Of a stretch of 32,550 nt of DNA, positions 1 through 8,660 are shown one piece after another. The notes beneath the pieces were generated by a model. That model worked only from the letters and a program-made list of their open reading frames with translations, did not search any database and was not told where the DNA came from. The position numbers and the translations under genes are program-made. This DNA is from Comamonadaceae bacterium (lineage in GTDB: Bacteria; Pseudomonadota; Gammaproteobacteria; Burkholderiales; Burkholderiaceae_C). The stretch's first letter is position 1, and each line of letters begins with the position of its first letter. The stretch covers positions 1-32,550 of the forward strand of contig CANCER010000038.1 in assembly GCA_947375135.1 (NCBI GenBank), in the 5' to 3' direction.

Positions 1-1753
1 TGATTTTGTTCTGTGTCTGCAGCAGTTCCGCCGCCTTGGTGATGGACATGGCGGGCAGCGAAGACGGCATGTAGAGCAGCGTGCCCTCGTTCAGCGTGGG
101 CATGAACTCGGAACCCAGTTGCGAAGCCGGGTAGAAAGATACAGCCATGGCGAGCACTGCAAAACCAATCGTTAATGTTTTCCTGCGCATCACCCAGGCA
201 ATGATGGGCCGATACAGCCAAATCAGGAATCGGTTTACAGGGTTCTTTGCTTCGGGCATCACCGGGCCACGGATAAACAGCATCATCAGCACCGGTACCA
301 GCGTTACCGAAAGCAGTGCGGCGCCAGCCATCGAAAAAGTCTTGGTGTAGGCGAGCGGTGAGAACAAGCGCCCTTCTTGCGACTCCAGCGTGAACACCGG
401 CAAAAATGACACGGTGATGATCAGCAGCGAGAAGAACAACGCAGGTCCAACTTCCTTGCAGGCCGCAATCATGGCCTCGGCACGCGACTCACCCGGTTTC
501 AATCGCTCGATGTGCTTGTGCGCGTTTTCGATCATCACAATCGCCGCGTCCACCATGGCGCCAATGGCAATCGCAATGCCGCCCAGGCTCATCAGGTTGG
601 AGTTCATGCCCAGGAGGCGCATGGCGATGAAGGCAATCAGCACGCCCACCGGCAGCATCAGGATGGCGACCAGGGCCGAACGCACATGCAGCAGGAAAAT
701 GACGCAGACGGCAGCCACGATCAGGCTTTCCTCGAACAACGTGTGTTTGAGCGTTTCAATCGCGCGGTGGATCAGGTCGGAGCGGTCATAGACCGGGATG
801 ATGCTGACCCCCTCGGGCAGGCCGGCCGAGACCTCGGCAATCTTGTCCTTGATGTTGGAGATTACCTCCAGCGCGTTCTGGCCGTAGCGGGCCATGGCAA
901 TGCCGGACACCACCTCGCCCTCGCCATTGAGTTCGGTGATGCCGCGCCGCTCGTCCGGCACCATCTCCACACGCGCGATGTCGCGCACCAGCACGGGTGT
1001 GCCCTTCTCGCTTTTGAGCACCAGGTTCTCAATGTCGGAAGCGCCACGCAGATAGCCTTTTCCCCGCACCATGTACTCGGTCTCGGCCATCTCGATGGCG
1101 CGGCCGCCCACATCGCGGTTGCTGTCGCGAATGGTCTGCGACACCTTGTTCAAGGGGATGCCATAGGCGCGCAGTTTGATCGGGTCGACTGTCACCTGGT
1201 AGGTCTGGACAAAGCCGCCAATCGACGCCACCTCGGCCACGCCATGCGCCTTGGCCAACTGATACCGCAAATACCAGTCCTGGATCGTGCGCAGCTCAGC
1301 CAGGGTTTTGTTCTTGGCCACCAGCGCGTATTGGTAGACCCAGCCCACGCCGGTAGCATCCGGCCCGAGTGCGGGTGTCACGCCCTTGGGCATGCGGCCG
1401 GCCGCAAAGTTCAGGTACTCCAGCACGCGCGAGCGGGCCCAGTAGATATCGGTGCCGTCTTCGAAGATCACGTACACAAAGGAGGCGCCAAAGAAGGAGA
1501 AGCCGCGCACCACCTTGGACTTCGGGACGGAGAGCGTGGCCGTGGTCAGCGGGTAGGTCACCTGGTCTTCCACCACCTGCGGCGCCTGGCCGGGGAACTC
1601 GGTGTAGACGATGACCTGCACGTCCGACAGATCGGGCAAGGCATCCAGCGGCGTCTTCACCACCGCATAGATGCCACCCAGCGTGATGAACAGCGTGGCC
1701 AGCAGGACCAGCACGCGGTTGCGCGCTGACCAGTCAATGATTTTGGAGAGCAT
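1..1753 (-). CDS. cusA: Cu(I)/Ag(I) efflux RND pump CusA, partial (C-terminus beyond window)
   Basis: Inner-membrane proton-driven RND pump that moves monovalent copper/silver through a CusCBA tripartite channel. The frame opens with ATG at 1753 (MLSKIIDWSARNR), 12 bases after the cusB stop, and runs off the window at about residue 584 of an expected ~1,040. TM1 lies at about residues 12-32. The TM4 motif at about residues 390-412 reads AIGAMVDAAIVMIENAHKH, the form typical of the CusA/SilA (HME4) branch rather than the CzcA divalent-cation branch. The stretch GVGWVYQYALV also matches CusA. The ribosome site is weak (GGTAAG), so translation may be coupled to cusB. Missing: second half, including the second periplasmic loop and the methionine relay residues there. 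The family is sure; the metal is inferred from the TM4 motif and the CusF neighbours. Confidence 0.93.
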   Translation of the reverse strand, partial: MLSKIIDWSARNRVLVLLATLFITLGGIYAVVKTPLDALPDLSDVQVIVYTEFPGQAPQVVEDQVTYPLTTATLSVPKSKVVRGFSFFGASFVYVIFEDGTDIYWARSRVLEYLNFAAGRMPKGVTPALGPDATGVGWVYQYALVAKNKTLAELRTIQDWYLRYQLAKAHGVAEVASIGGFVQTYQVTVDPIKLRAYGIPLNKVSQTIRDSNRDVGGRAIEMAETEYMVRGKGYLRGASDIENLVLKSEKGTPVLVRDIARVEMVPDERRGITELNGEGEVVSGIAMARYGQNALEVISNIKDKIAEVSAGLPEGVSIIPVYDRSDLIHRAIETLKHTLFEESLIVAAVCVIFLLHVRSALVAILMLPVGVLIAFIAMRLLGMNSNLMSLGGIAIAIGAMVDAAIVMIENAHKHIERLKPGESRAEAMIAACKEVGPALFFSLLIITVSFLPVFTLESQEGRLFSPLAYTKTFSMAGAALLSVTLVPVLMMLFIRGPVMPEAKNPVNRFLIWLYRPIIAWVMRRKTLTIGFAVLAMAVSFYPASQLGSEFMPTLNEGTLLYMPSSLPAMSITKAAELLQTQNKI

Positions 1754-1765
1754 GGTACTTACCGC

Positions 1766-3427
1766 TTACTGCTTGTGGGCTGCGTGCGGATCAAGCGCCG
1801 GGCCGCCAGCCGGTTTGGGCGGTGTGGCCGGGGCACTCGGCGCGGATGCACTTGCCGGTGTGATTTTGGTGATCACCCACTCGCCTTTTGCCCGCTCGAC
1901 AAACTCGAAGGCGACGGGCGCACCGGGCTTCAGGTCTTTGAGTTGTGCGCTATTGGCCAGCGCGAAGTCCATGGTCATGGCGGGCCACTTGAGGCTGGCG
2001 ACGGGGCCGTGGCTGATAGTGACGGACTGGGTCTTGGCGTCCAGTTCCACCACCTTGCCCTGGGCCTGGTGGCCGGCTGTTGCAGCTGCCATTGGCGCTG
2101 CCGCCGGAGCCACCGTAGCACCGCCTGCCGCATTGCCTGCGCTGCTGCCAAAGCCTGCAATCGCCGCCTTCAAGTTGCTTTCCGCATCGATGAGGAAGTT
2201 GGCCGAGGTCACCACTGCCTCGCCCTCGCGCAAGCCCGACAACACCTCCAGATAGTTTTCGCTGCGTGCACCGAGCTTGACCTCGCGCGGCTCAAAGCGG
2301 CCGTCCTTCGCGTCGCCCACCTGCACCAGCAGCATCTGGCGGGCGCCGCTGTCGATCACGGCCGACACCGGCACCGTGAGCACCCGGGCCTTGGCACCCA
2401 CGGCCAACTCCAGTTGCGCAAACATGCCGGGCTTGAGCAGGCCGCCGGGGTTGGCCAACTCCAATCGCACCGGCACGGTCCGCGTTTCGGCGTTGAGCGT
2501 CGGGTAAATCGTGGTCAGTGCCGCCGTGAAGCTCTTGTCCGGATAGGCATTGATCTTCACCGTGGCGCGCGCACCCGCCTTCACCGCGGCAATGTCCTGC
2601 TCGGCCACATCGGCCATCACCCACACCGACGACAGGTCCGTCACCTGGTAGAGCGCATCACCCGGCATGAAGCGCATGCCCTGCACCGCCTTCTTTTCCG
2701 TCACGATGCCAGACACGGGTGAGTGAAAGCTCAGCGTGCGTTTGCTGCTGCCCGAGGCGGCCAGCGCTTTCACCTGCTCTTCGCTCACGTCCCAGTTGCG
2801 CAGGCGCACCAGACTGGCATCGGCCAGCTGCTGCATGCTCTTCTGCGCCTCGGGCCCGGCCTGTGCCATGGCCTGCACGCCCTGGCTGGCGATGGCGTAT
2901 TCGCGCTGCGCGGCCACCAGTTCCGGACTGTAGGCCTCCAACAGCAGCTGGCCCTTGGCAACCGCCTGGCCGGTGGCGTTGACCAGCAGCTTCTCCACAT
3001 AGCCCTCGAACTTGGGTGCGATGGTGAAGCTGCGCCGCTCGTCGGGCTCGATGCGGCCGGAGGCGCGTACGGTCTTGTCCAGCACGCGCAGGGCGGCGGG
3101 CTCGGTGCGCACGCCCATCTTCTGGACTTTTTCGGCGCTGAACCTGAGCTGGTTCTCGTTGGCCGGTGTCTCTTCTTCCTCGCCCTCGTAGACCGGGATG
3201 TAGTCCATGCCCATGGGGTCTTTTTTGGGTATGGGCGAGGTGTCGGCCAGGCCCATGGGGTTGCGGTAGAAGCGCAGCTTGCGTTCCTTGGGTGCAGGCG
3301 TTACGGGGGCTGATTCCATGCCAACAGATGTACCCGCCGCATGGTGTGCGCCCCACCAGTTACCGGCAAGGCCGGCGGCCCCGGCAACGACCAAAACGCC
3401 GAGGGCGATGGACAGGTTCTTGCTCAT
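1766..3427 (-). CDS. cusB: CusB-type periplasmic adaptor with fused C-terminal CusF domain
   Basis: Membrane-fusion protein linking CusA to the outer-membrane channel (553 aa). Order: N-terminal membrane anchor (residues 5-24); a heavy-metal-binding motif at about 50-80 (FYRNPMG...DPMGMDYIPVY), where the usual YTCPMHP Cys and His are replaced; barrel-sandwich, alpha-hairpin and beta-barrel domains at about 120-420; an Ala/Gly/Pro-rich linker at 425-453; then a CusF-like domain at about 455-525 with the ligands His473, Trp481, Met484 and Met486 (SLKWPAMTMDF). A Pro/Ala-rich tail ends in HAAHKQ. The family without the fusion is about 400 aa, so the extra 130 residues are the linker, metallochaperone domain and tail. 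Its ATG overlaps the stop of the upstream channel gene (ATGA), indicating coupled translation. Confidence 0.93.
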   Translation of the reverse strand: MSKNLSIALGVLVVAGAAGLAGNWWGAHHAAGTSVGMESAPVTPAPKERKLRFYRNPMGLADTSPIPKKDPMGMDYIPVYEGEEEETPANENQLRFSAEKVQKMGVRTEPAALRVLDKTVRASGRIEPDERRSFTIAPKFEGYVEKLLVNATGQAVAKGQLLLEAYSPELVAAQREYAIASQGVQAMAQAGPEAQKSMQQLADASLVRLRNWDVSEEQVKALAASGSSKRTLSFHSPVSGIVTEKKAVQGMRFMPGDALYQVTDLSSVWVMADVAEQDIAAVKAGARATVKINAYPDKSFTAALTTIYPTLNAETRTVPVRLELANPGGLLKPGMFAQLELAVGAKARVLTVPVSAVIDSGARQMLLVQVGDAKDGRFEPREVKLGARSENYLEVLSGLREGEAVVTSANFLIDAESNLKAAIAGFGSSAGNAAGGATVAPAAAPMAAATAGHQAQGKVVELDAKTQSVTISHGPVASLKWPAMTMDFALANSAQLKDLKPGAPVAFEFVERAKGEWVITKITPASASAPSAPATPPKPAGGPALDPHAAHKQ

Positions 3428-4689
3428 AAATCTTCTCCTAGCAGGCGCTCGATTTGCGCCAGGCGTGCCTGGCCTTCGGCCTGGGCTTTGATACGGGACA
3501 GCTTGGCCTGGCGGATCTGGCGCTGGGCATCCAGCACGGAGGCAAAGTCCACCTTGCCGGCTTCATAACCGGCCAGCGCCGACCGCAGACTGATTTCGGC
3601 CTGCGGCAGCAGGCTGCTGGAAACCAGGGTTTCAGTTTCCTGCGCACTTTCCAGCGCATCCAGGTTTTCCGACAGGTCGGCTTGCAACTGGATGGCCGCT
3701 GCATCACGCCGGGCCTGGGCCGCATCGCGCATGGCCAGGGCCTCGCGCTCCTGAGCGCGGCGCGTGCCCTGCCACAGGGGAATATTCATTTCCAGCATCA
3801 GGTCCCAGGTTTTGACATCGTTCTGGAACTGCGTGGGCGCAATGCCCAGGGTCAGCGTGGGGTATCGGCCCTTGAACACCAGTGCCTGGCCCTTGTCCGC
3901 CGCTTGCAGCTTGGCCTCCTCGGCTGCCAGTTGCGGGTTGTGGGCGCGTGCACGCTGATCCAGCGCGGCAAATTCCAGACTGCCCGCTGCCGGCAGTGGG
4001 CGCAAGGTTTGCGGCTCGGCCAGATCGGCGTGGATGGGGCGTGCCAGCAGTGCGTTCATGCGGGCACGGCCATGGTGCAACTCGGTTTGCAAGGCTATGA
4101 GCTCGCCGCGCATGGCAGTCTGCTCGGTCTGCGCCCGGATCACATCCTGTTGCGGCGCCAGACCACCGGCATAGCGCGCGCGCGCGATCTGCTCCAGGCC
4201 CTGCATCAGGCCCAGCACTTCCTGGTTGAGGCGGTGGTTGCGCTGCAGAAAATACAGCTGGGCATAACCCAGCTTGATGCGTGAAGCAACGTCAAGCCAC
4301 ACCCCCTGCACCTGGGCCTGGGCGCCCAAGGCCGCTGCCTCGGCCTGTTCGCGCTTGAGTGCGCGGCTGCCAAACCAGGGCAGCTCCTGGGTGAAGGTGT
4401 AGCGCGTGCTGCCCACATCGCCGGGCCACAGCGCGGGGTTTTGCGCCCCCATTTTGGTGACGTCCTGCAGTTCCAGTTTGAAACGCGGGTCCGGCAGGGC
4501 ATCGGCCTGTTCGATACGCTGTTGCGCGGCCAGCGCCTCATGCCGCATGCCGGCCACTTCCGGGTTGTTAGCCCGGGCGAGCGCCAGCAGCGACTCCACA
4601 TCGGCACCGGGCGGGTCGCTGCCCGGTGCGGTCTGGGCCCAGGCCGCCACACTGCCCATGGCCAGGGCAAGCGCCAGCAGGCGTTTCAT
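3424..4689 (-). CDS. cusC: CusC/TolC-family outer-membrane efflux channel
   Basis: Outer-membrane factor of the metal efflux complex, 421 aa, the usual size for this family. A signal peptide occupies residues 1-18 (MKRLLALALAMGSVAAWA, cleavage near AWA-QT). The mature part has two TolC-type repeats rich in Ala, Gln and Glu, compatible with long periplasmic helices, for example LARANNPEVAGMRHEALAAQ and the related second half. No lipobox Cys is visible at the expected site, unlike E. coli CusC, so it is probably not a lipoprotein. It overlaps cusF upstream and cusB downstream by ATGA junctions, so the three are made from one transcript. CzcC-like naming would be equally acceptable; the Cus name follows from its partners. 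Confidence 0.9.
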   Translation of the reverse strand: MKRLLALALAMGSVAAWAQTAPGSDPPGADVESLLALARANNPEVAGMRHEALAAQQRIEQADALPDPRFKLELQDVTKMGAQNPALWPGDVGSTRYTFTQELPWFGSRALKREQAEAAALGAQAQVQGVWLDVASRIKLGYAQLYFLQRNHRLNQEVLGLMQGLEQIARARYAGGLAPQQDVIRAQTEQTAMRGELIALQTELHHGRARMNALLARPIHADLAEPQTLRPLPAAGSLEFAALDQRARAHNPQLAAEEAKLQAADKGQALVFKGRYPTLTLGIAPTQFQNDVKTWDLMLEMNIPLWQGTRRAQEREALAMRDAAQARRDAAAIQLQADLSENLDALESAQETETLVSSSLLPQAEISLRSALAGYEAGKVDFASVLDAQRQIRQAKLSRIKAQAEGQARLAQIERLLGEDL

Positions 4690-4967
4690 GGGGCGTGCTC
4701 CAGGGCATCAATCAGCATCGCATCGCCCTGCATCTTCACGGTAAAGCGCACGGCGTCTCCGGGTTTGAAGCCCTTGAGTAGTGCGGCGTTCGTCACCCTG
4801 TAGGGCATGGTCATGGCATCCATGCCCATGCTTTTGATGGCCTCGTGGCGCACCGTGACCTGGGCCTTTTCAGCAGCCAGTTTGGTGATTTCTCCACGCA
4901 CCCACTCGGGTGCGGCCCATACCGTTGTGGCGCACAGCAGCGCCAAAGACACAATCCAGCGTTTCAT
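4686..4967 (-). CDS. cusF: CusF-like periplasmic copper-binding protein (variant site)
   Basis: Small periplasmic Cu(I)/Ag(I) carrier that hands metal to CusB (93 aa). The ATG at 4967 is chosen because AGGAGAG lies just upstream and the protein then starts with a clean signal peptide (MKRWIVSLALLCATTVWA, cleavage at about residue 18-19); an upstream in-frame extension to 5033 has no signal character. The OB-fold core carries His41, Met52 and Met54 in HEAIKSMGMDAMTMPY. The Trp that caps the copper in E. coli CusF aligns with Met49 here, so the site looks like His/Met3 instead of His/Met2 plus Trp. Its stop overlaps the channel gene start. Family assignment is firm; the effect of the Trp change on metal binding is an inference. 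Confidence 0.88.
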   Translation of the reverse strand: MKRWIVSLALLCATTVWAAPEWVRGEITKLAAEKAQVTVRHEAIKSMGMDAMTMPYRVTNAALLKGFKPGDAVRFTVKMQGDAMLIDALEHAP

Positions 4968-4998
4968 GAAAACTCTCCTGAAAAAAACAAGACATGGC

Positions 4999-5013
4999 GA
5001 GCCGATACGGCTC
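4999..5013 (-). other. Hairpin and T-tract before cusF
   Basis: On the minus strand GAGCCG-TAT-CGGCTC forms a perfect 6-bp stem with a 3-base loop; a run of seven T follows about ten bases later, just before the cusF ribosome site. It sits in the 90-base gap between the CzcI-like gene and cusF. It could be a weak terminator or attenuator between the two, but the T-tract is farther from the stem than in standard terminators. Confidence 0.35.
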
Positions 5014-5057
5014 CACCTCAGCATCCACACCATGCGGACGCACCCAAGCCGTGGGAG

Positions 5058-5417
5058 TCAGGAAATCGGAGGTTTGACGTCGCGCGCCGGGTCGGCGCTG
5101 ACAAAGTGGCTGATGCGGGCAAGGGGCATGGCACCGGGGTTGGCTGCAATGGCCAACACCGGCTCGGCATCCAGTGCCACCAGCGGCATACAGAGCTGGC
5201 AGGACTCACAGCCCTTGTGGTCGGCGTGGTGGCCGGCCTCCGGTTCGTGGTGCGCAGAAGCCACCTTCATGTGCAAAGCACATTCTTCCGACATGCCGGC
5301 GTCCACACCCTGCGACACCGCCACAGGTGCGGCGTCCATGGCAAACACCATGCGCTGCGCCGTCCATCCGCGCAGGGGCAGTAAAACAATCAGAAAGAGG
5401 ATGAAGAGGCGCGCCAC
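5058..5417 (-). CDS. CzcI/DUF2946-like small periplasmic protein
   Basis: About 119 aa if it begins at the GTG at 5417, which gives a good signal peptide (ARLFILFLIVLLPLRGWTA). No in-frame ATG lies before it; a TTG at 5465 would add 16 residues of no signal character. The mature part is short, His-rich (HH at 55-56, HH at 63-64, His67) and contains a tight cysteine cluster CESCQLC (Cys70, 73, 76). Small secreted proteins of this build accompany czc/cus metal-efflux operons in Burkholderiales and are called CzcI; their role (regulatory or metal buffering) is not settled. Its position, first in the operon before cusF, supports a metal-linked role. Identity is moderate; the reading frame itself is convincing. 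Confidence 0.65.
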   Translation of the reverse strand: MARLFILFLIVLLPLRGWTAQRMVFAMDAAPVAVSQGVDAGMSEECALHMKVASAHHEPEAGHHADHKGCESCQLCMPLVALDAEPVLAIAANPGAMPLARISHFVSADPARDVKPPIS

Positions 5418-5471
5418 GCTTGCATGATAGCGCCTGCTGACTGCCGTGTACTTGACCGAAAGCAAACCCGG

Positions 5472-6761
5472 TCAGAGCTTGGCAGCTTCATTCAGGGCTT
5501 GCCGGTAGGCCTCCGTGGCGCCGGCTGCGTCCTGCCGCTGAAGGGCCAGCTCGGCCAGTGCGCGCCAGGCATCGCGCTTGAGTGCAGGATCCTGCAACAA
5601 CACCAGCGATTGCTTGAGCAGTTGCTGTGCCTTGCCCCACAAGCTCAGGCGCATGCACACCATACCAGCCAAATACTGCAGGGCAGCATCGCGCGGATTT
5701 GCCATCTGGGCCGACTCGATACGCGCCAGCCATTGGGCATCAGGCGTCTGGCCGGCGGCACCAAAAGCGGTTTCCAGAAGTCGCACCAGCCGCACCTTTT
5801 GCGCCGGACTCAAGGCGTCTGACGGCTCCGAAAAGGCCGTCCACACCGGCAGCAACCAGCGCAGTGCCAGCGCGGCATCGCCACCCTGGCCTAGCAGACG
5901 TTGCGCGGCATGCATGGCCACATCGGGCATTGCCCGCTCCGGGTTTTCCAAGTCGTCCCAGGTGCGTTGCAACTGCAACGGATCGTGCGACTTGTTTATC
6001 AATTCAATCGCCAGGCCCCGGGCAATGCTGTTGCCCGCGATGTCGGAAAAGGCCCGGTGCTTGGTCAGCAGACGCGCCATCTCCAGCGCTTGCAGCGACC
6101 GCCCTGCCATGCGTGCCGCCTTGAAACGCAGCCGCAGCGCAACCGTGCGGCGGGAAGCCCCCTGGGGCATCAAATCCAGCATTTCCATGGACTTGGTGGC
6201 ATCGTGGTCGTTCAGCGCCCACCGTGCCGCGCACATTTGCACACCATCGCGCATTTCCAGCGCATCACGTGCGGACGCATGTTCCAAGGCATCCAGAAAG
6301 TGCTTTTCCCGCAGGACATGGTCTTGCAGGGCATGGGCACTCTCTGCCGCCAGCAAATGCGACAAGGTGCGCAAACGCTGCGCGTAGGTGAGTTGCTCGC
6401 CGCTGCGGGCCACCGAATCCTCCAGTGACACCACCAGTTCGGCCGCCTTGCGGGCGCGGATATAGCGCCCCCCTATCAGATGCGAGATGGAATTCAGCAG
6501 AGCAGACTGAATGGCCCGCTCCCTTTGCTGCAAGCGCCAACGCCGGGCCTGCTGCGGGATACCGAAAAATGCAGCGAGCGTGCGCAAGGCCAAATGCAGG
6601 GCGACAAAAATCAGGGCCAGCACCAGCAAGAACAGATTGAGCGAAATATCCACACGCTGCGGCGGCCAGAACAGGGTCACGGTGCCGGGGTCGTTGCCCG
6701 CAAACAAAGCGCTTGCCACAGCAATCGCAAACAGCCCCATCAACCAGAGCGTCGCCCGCAT
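5472..6761 (-). CDS. hemY: HemY, haem-operon membrane protein with TPR-like repeats
   Basis: Inner-membrane protein encoded with haem genes in beta- and gammaproteobacteria (429 aa); it is not the Bacillus protoporphyrinogen oxidase of the same name. Its biochemical role is uncertain. Two membrane segments sit at about residues 4-24 and 38-63 (HemY_N domain), followed by a long soluble, Ala/Leu-rich helical region of TPR-like repeats, ending in ALQRQDAAGATEAYRQAL. It starts one base after the hemX stop, so it is the last gene of the hemCDXY unit. The cus genes begin 54 bases downstream on the same strand with no strong terminator visible, so read-through into them is possible. Confidence 0.92.
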   Translation of the reverse strand: MRATLWLMGLFAIAVASALFAGNDPGTVTLFWPPQRVDISLNLFLLVLALIFVALHLALRTLAAFFGIPQQARRWRLQQRERAIQSALLNSISHLIGGRYIRARKAAELVVSLEDSVARSGEQLTYAQRLRTLSHLLAAESAHALQDHVLREKHFLDALEHASARDALEMRDGVQMCAARWALNDHDATKSMEMLDLMPQGASRRTVALRLRFKAARMAGRSLQALEMARLLTKHRAFSDIAGNSIARGLAIELINKSHDPLQLQRTWDDLENPERAMPDVAMHAAQRLLGQGGDAALALRWLLPVWTAFSEPSDALSPAQKVRLVRLLETAFGAAGQTPDAQWLARIESAQMANPRDAALQYLAGMVCMRLSLWGKAQQLLKQSLVLLQDPALKRDAWRALAELALQRQDAAGATEAYRQALNEAAKL

Positions 6762-6762
6762 G

Positions 6763-7869
6763 CTAGCGTCCCGCCGCCGCTGTGGCCAAGGCGGCCAGTG
6801 TGTCGTCTATGCGGGGGATTTCCAGCGAACGCATCTGCCCCTGCACCTGTTGCAGCAGGGCTTGCGCCGTCAGCGTCTTGCGCGAACCGGCATCGAAATA
6901 ATGGCCCATGGCCAAGGCTGCGGTACCCAGGTCGGCGCGGGCCGAATCGATCTGGCGCGACAGCAGGCCCAAGCGCGCATTGAGCAATCGCAACTTGAGG
7001 TTTTCGCGCAGGAAGAAGGACTGCTCGGGCGTGAGCAGCGCTGCGTCCGGGTCCTCAATACGGCTGACCCGCACCAGGCTGCGCACTTCATCCTGCACCA
7101 GCAGGCCCACGCGCCTCCACCAGGACAGCATGGGTTCATCGGTTTTGCGCTTGGCGCTCTCGGCATGTTTGCTGCCGACGGCAACGCCCGCACTGGTCGC
7201 TGCACCGCTGGGCACGGCATTGGCAATCGGCAATTCATCGGCCAGCGTCACCAGCTCGTCCAGCTTGACCAGCAGCGAGGGCGTGTCTGACAAGGCCGTG
7301 GCCTTGATGTGCGCCACGTCGCGGGCCATGGCGCGTTGCAACGGGGTCAGACGGGGTTGGGCGGCACGCGCCACCCGCACGTCGGCCGTTTTGAGGGCCG
7401 CCAGCAAGGGCTCGACGCTACCCGTCAGCTGGGATTGCTGCTGCGCCAGGCGCAGGGCTGAATCAATGTCCACCACCAGGTTTTCGTCGCGCGAGCGCGA
7501 CAGGCTTTGCATCAGCTCTTCGAGTTGGCTGCGCTGCAAGGAGACCTCTGCCAGCTTGGCATCGGTCACAGCCAGCTTGGCAGCGGTTTCCAGGGACAAC
7601 TCCTGCGCCTGCTTGGACAGGGCGCGTGCTTCGCCGGCTTGCAAACCGGTATCGGCGCTTTGACGCGCCAGTTGCTGCTGGATGTTATTGAGCTTCTGCC
7701 AGACCGTGATGCTGCCCGCCACACCGGCCAGAGCCAACACGCCGACTACCACCAACCAGCGCTGCGGCGCATAGCGCCCAGCCGGCTGCACCGAGGGCGC
7801 AAGCAAGGCGTGACTTGGTGCGGTGGCAGGCGCGTCGGTGGTTTCGGGGTTCGGCTGTTCTGTGCTCAT
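6763..7869 (-). CDS. hemX: HemX-family membrane protein of the haem operon
   Basis: 368 aa. A Pro/Ala-rich cytoplasmic leader (1-35) is followed by one membrane segment at about residues 38-56 (WLVVVGVLALAGVAGSITVW) and then a Gln/Ala/Leu-rich coiled coil at about 57-135. The C-terminal half carries the conserved HemX region (LLVQDEVRSLVRVSRI and the segment FFLRENLKLRLLNARL). Databases often label it uroporphyrinogen-III C-methyltransferase, but no methyltransferase motif is present, so that label is unlikely to be right. Its ATG overlaps the hemD stop (ATGA) and hemY begins directly after it. Confidence 0.92.
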   Translation of the reverse strand: MSTEQPNPETTDAPATAPSHALLAPSVQPAGRYAPQRWLVVVGVLALAGVAGSITVWQKLNNIQQQLARQSADTGLQAGEARALSKQAQELSLETAAKLAVTDAKLAEVSLQRSQLEELMQSLSRSRDENLVVDIDSALRLAQQQSQLTGSVEPLLAALKTADVRVARAAQPRLTPLQRAMARDVAHIKATALSDTPSLLVKLDELVTLADELPIANAVPSGAATSAGVAVGSKHAESAKRKTDEPMLSWWRRVGLLVQDEVRSLVRVSRIEDPDAALLTPEQSFFLRENLKLRLLNARLGLLSRQIDSARADLGTAALAMGHYFDAGSRKTLTAQALLQQVQGQMRSLEIPRIDDTLAALATAAAGR

Positions 7870-8660
7870 GCCAGCGATTCTATCGACGCCACCAGATCGG
7901 CCAGGGCCGGGCGTGACGCGTGCACCACCGCAAAGCCGGCGTCACGCGCGGCGCTGGCAATGCGCGGGTGCGTGGCCACGGCGCGCGCCCGGCTCCAGGA
8001 CTGGCCAGTGGCCACGCTGCCCAAATTGGTAACCGCTTCGGAACTGCTGAACAACCAGACCGAGCCGTCGGCCGCAGCCACTTGCACCAGCGCCAGGGCA
8101 TTGGCACTGAGCTGCGGCGCGCGGCGCTCATACGCCACCAGAAATTCCACCGCTGCGCCCTGTCCGCTCAGCCGGGCGGCAAACCAGTCGCGCCCCACAC
8201 CCGTGGCAGCAGAGGACTCATCCGCGCTCTGCGCGCCGGTATTGCCACGCACGACCAGCACACGCCAGCCACTGAGCACGCGGGCTTGCACCACGGCCCA
8301 CAGGGCTTCGGAGTCAAACTGGGCGGCCAGCGCATCCGGCGCGTCGATTTGGCCGCGCGCCACCCCTGCGGCCAGCAAGGCATTCACGCTGCCGGGGCCG
8401 GTGACGAAAAATCGTGCTGAAAAATCGCTGACCTGCAGGCCCTGCGGCCGCAGCGCAAAAAACTGCTGCACCGCATTGGCGCTGACAAACATCAGTGCGT
8501 CGAAGCTGGCAAGACGCTGCCAAGCCGCAATCACGGCATCGGTATCCGGCGGGCCGGCAATTTCAATCAACGGCAACGACACAGCGTTCAGACCCGCTGC
8601 ACGCAAGCCATTCACCCATGTGCCGGCCTGTGGCGCGGGACGGGTGACGATGACGCGCAT
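7866..8660 (-). CDS. hemD: Uroporphyrinogen-III synthase HemD
   Basis: Cyclises hydroxymethylbilane with inversion of ring D to give uroporphyrinogen III, the branch point to haem and sirohaem (264 aa, cytosolic). The N-terminus [19 protein letters not shown] and the internal [13 protein letters not shown] and [12 protein letters not shown] segments are typical of the two-domain HemD fold, which is otherwise poorly conserved. It starts on the stop of hemC (TGATG, one-base overlap) and ends overlapping hemX, so it is translated as part of a tightly packed operon. Confidence 0.93.
   Translation of the reverse strand: MRVIVTRPAPQAGTWVNGLRAAGLNAVSLPLIEIAGPPDTDAVIAAWQRLASFDALMFVSANAVQQFFALRPQGLQVSDFSARFFVTGPGSVNALLAAGVARGQIDAPDALAAQFDSEALWAVVQARVLSGWRVLVVRGNTGAQSADESSAATGVGRDWFAARLSGQGAAVEFLVAYERRAPQLSANALALVQVAAADGSVWLFSSSEAVTNLGSVATGQSWSRARAVATHPRIASAARDAGFAVVHASRPALADLVASIESLA

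Noticed and set aside
4168..4186. CG-alternating tract in the channel gene, possible Z-DNA
   Set aside because: It encodes Arg/Ala codons in a well-conserved reading frame and fits local composition.
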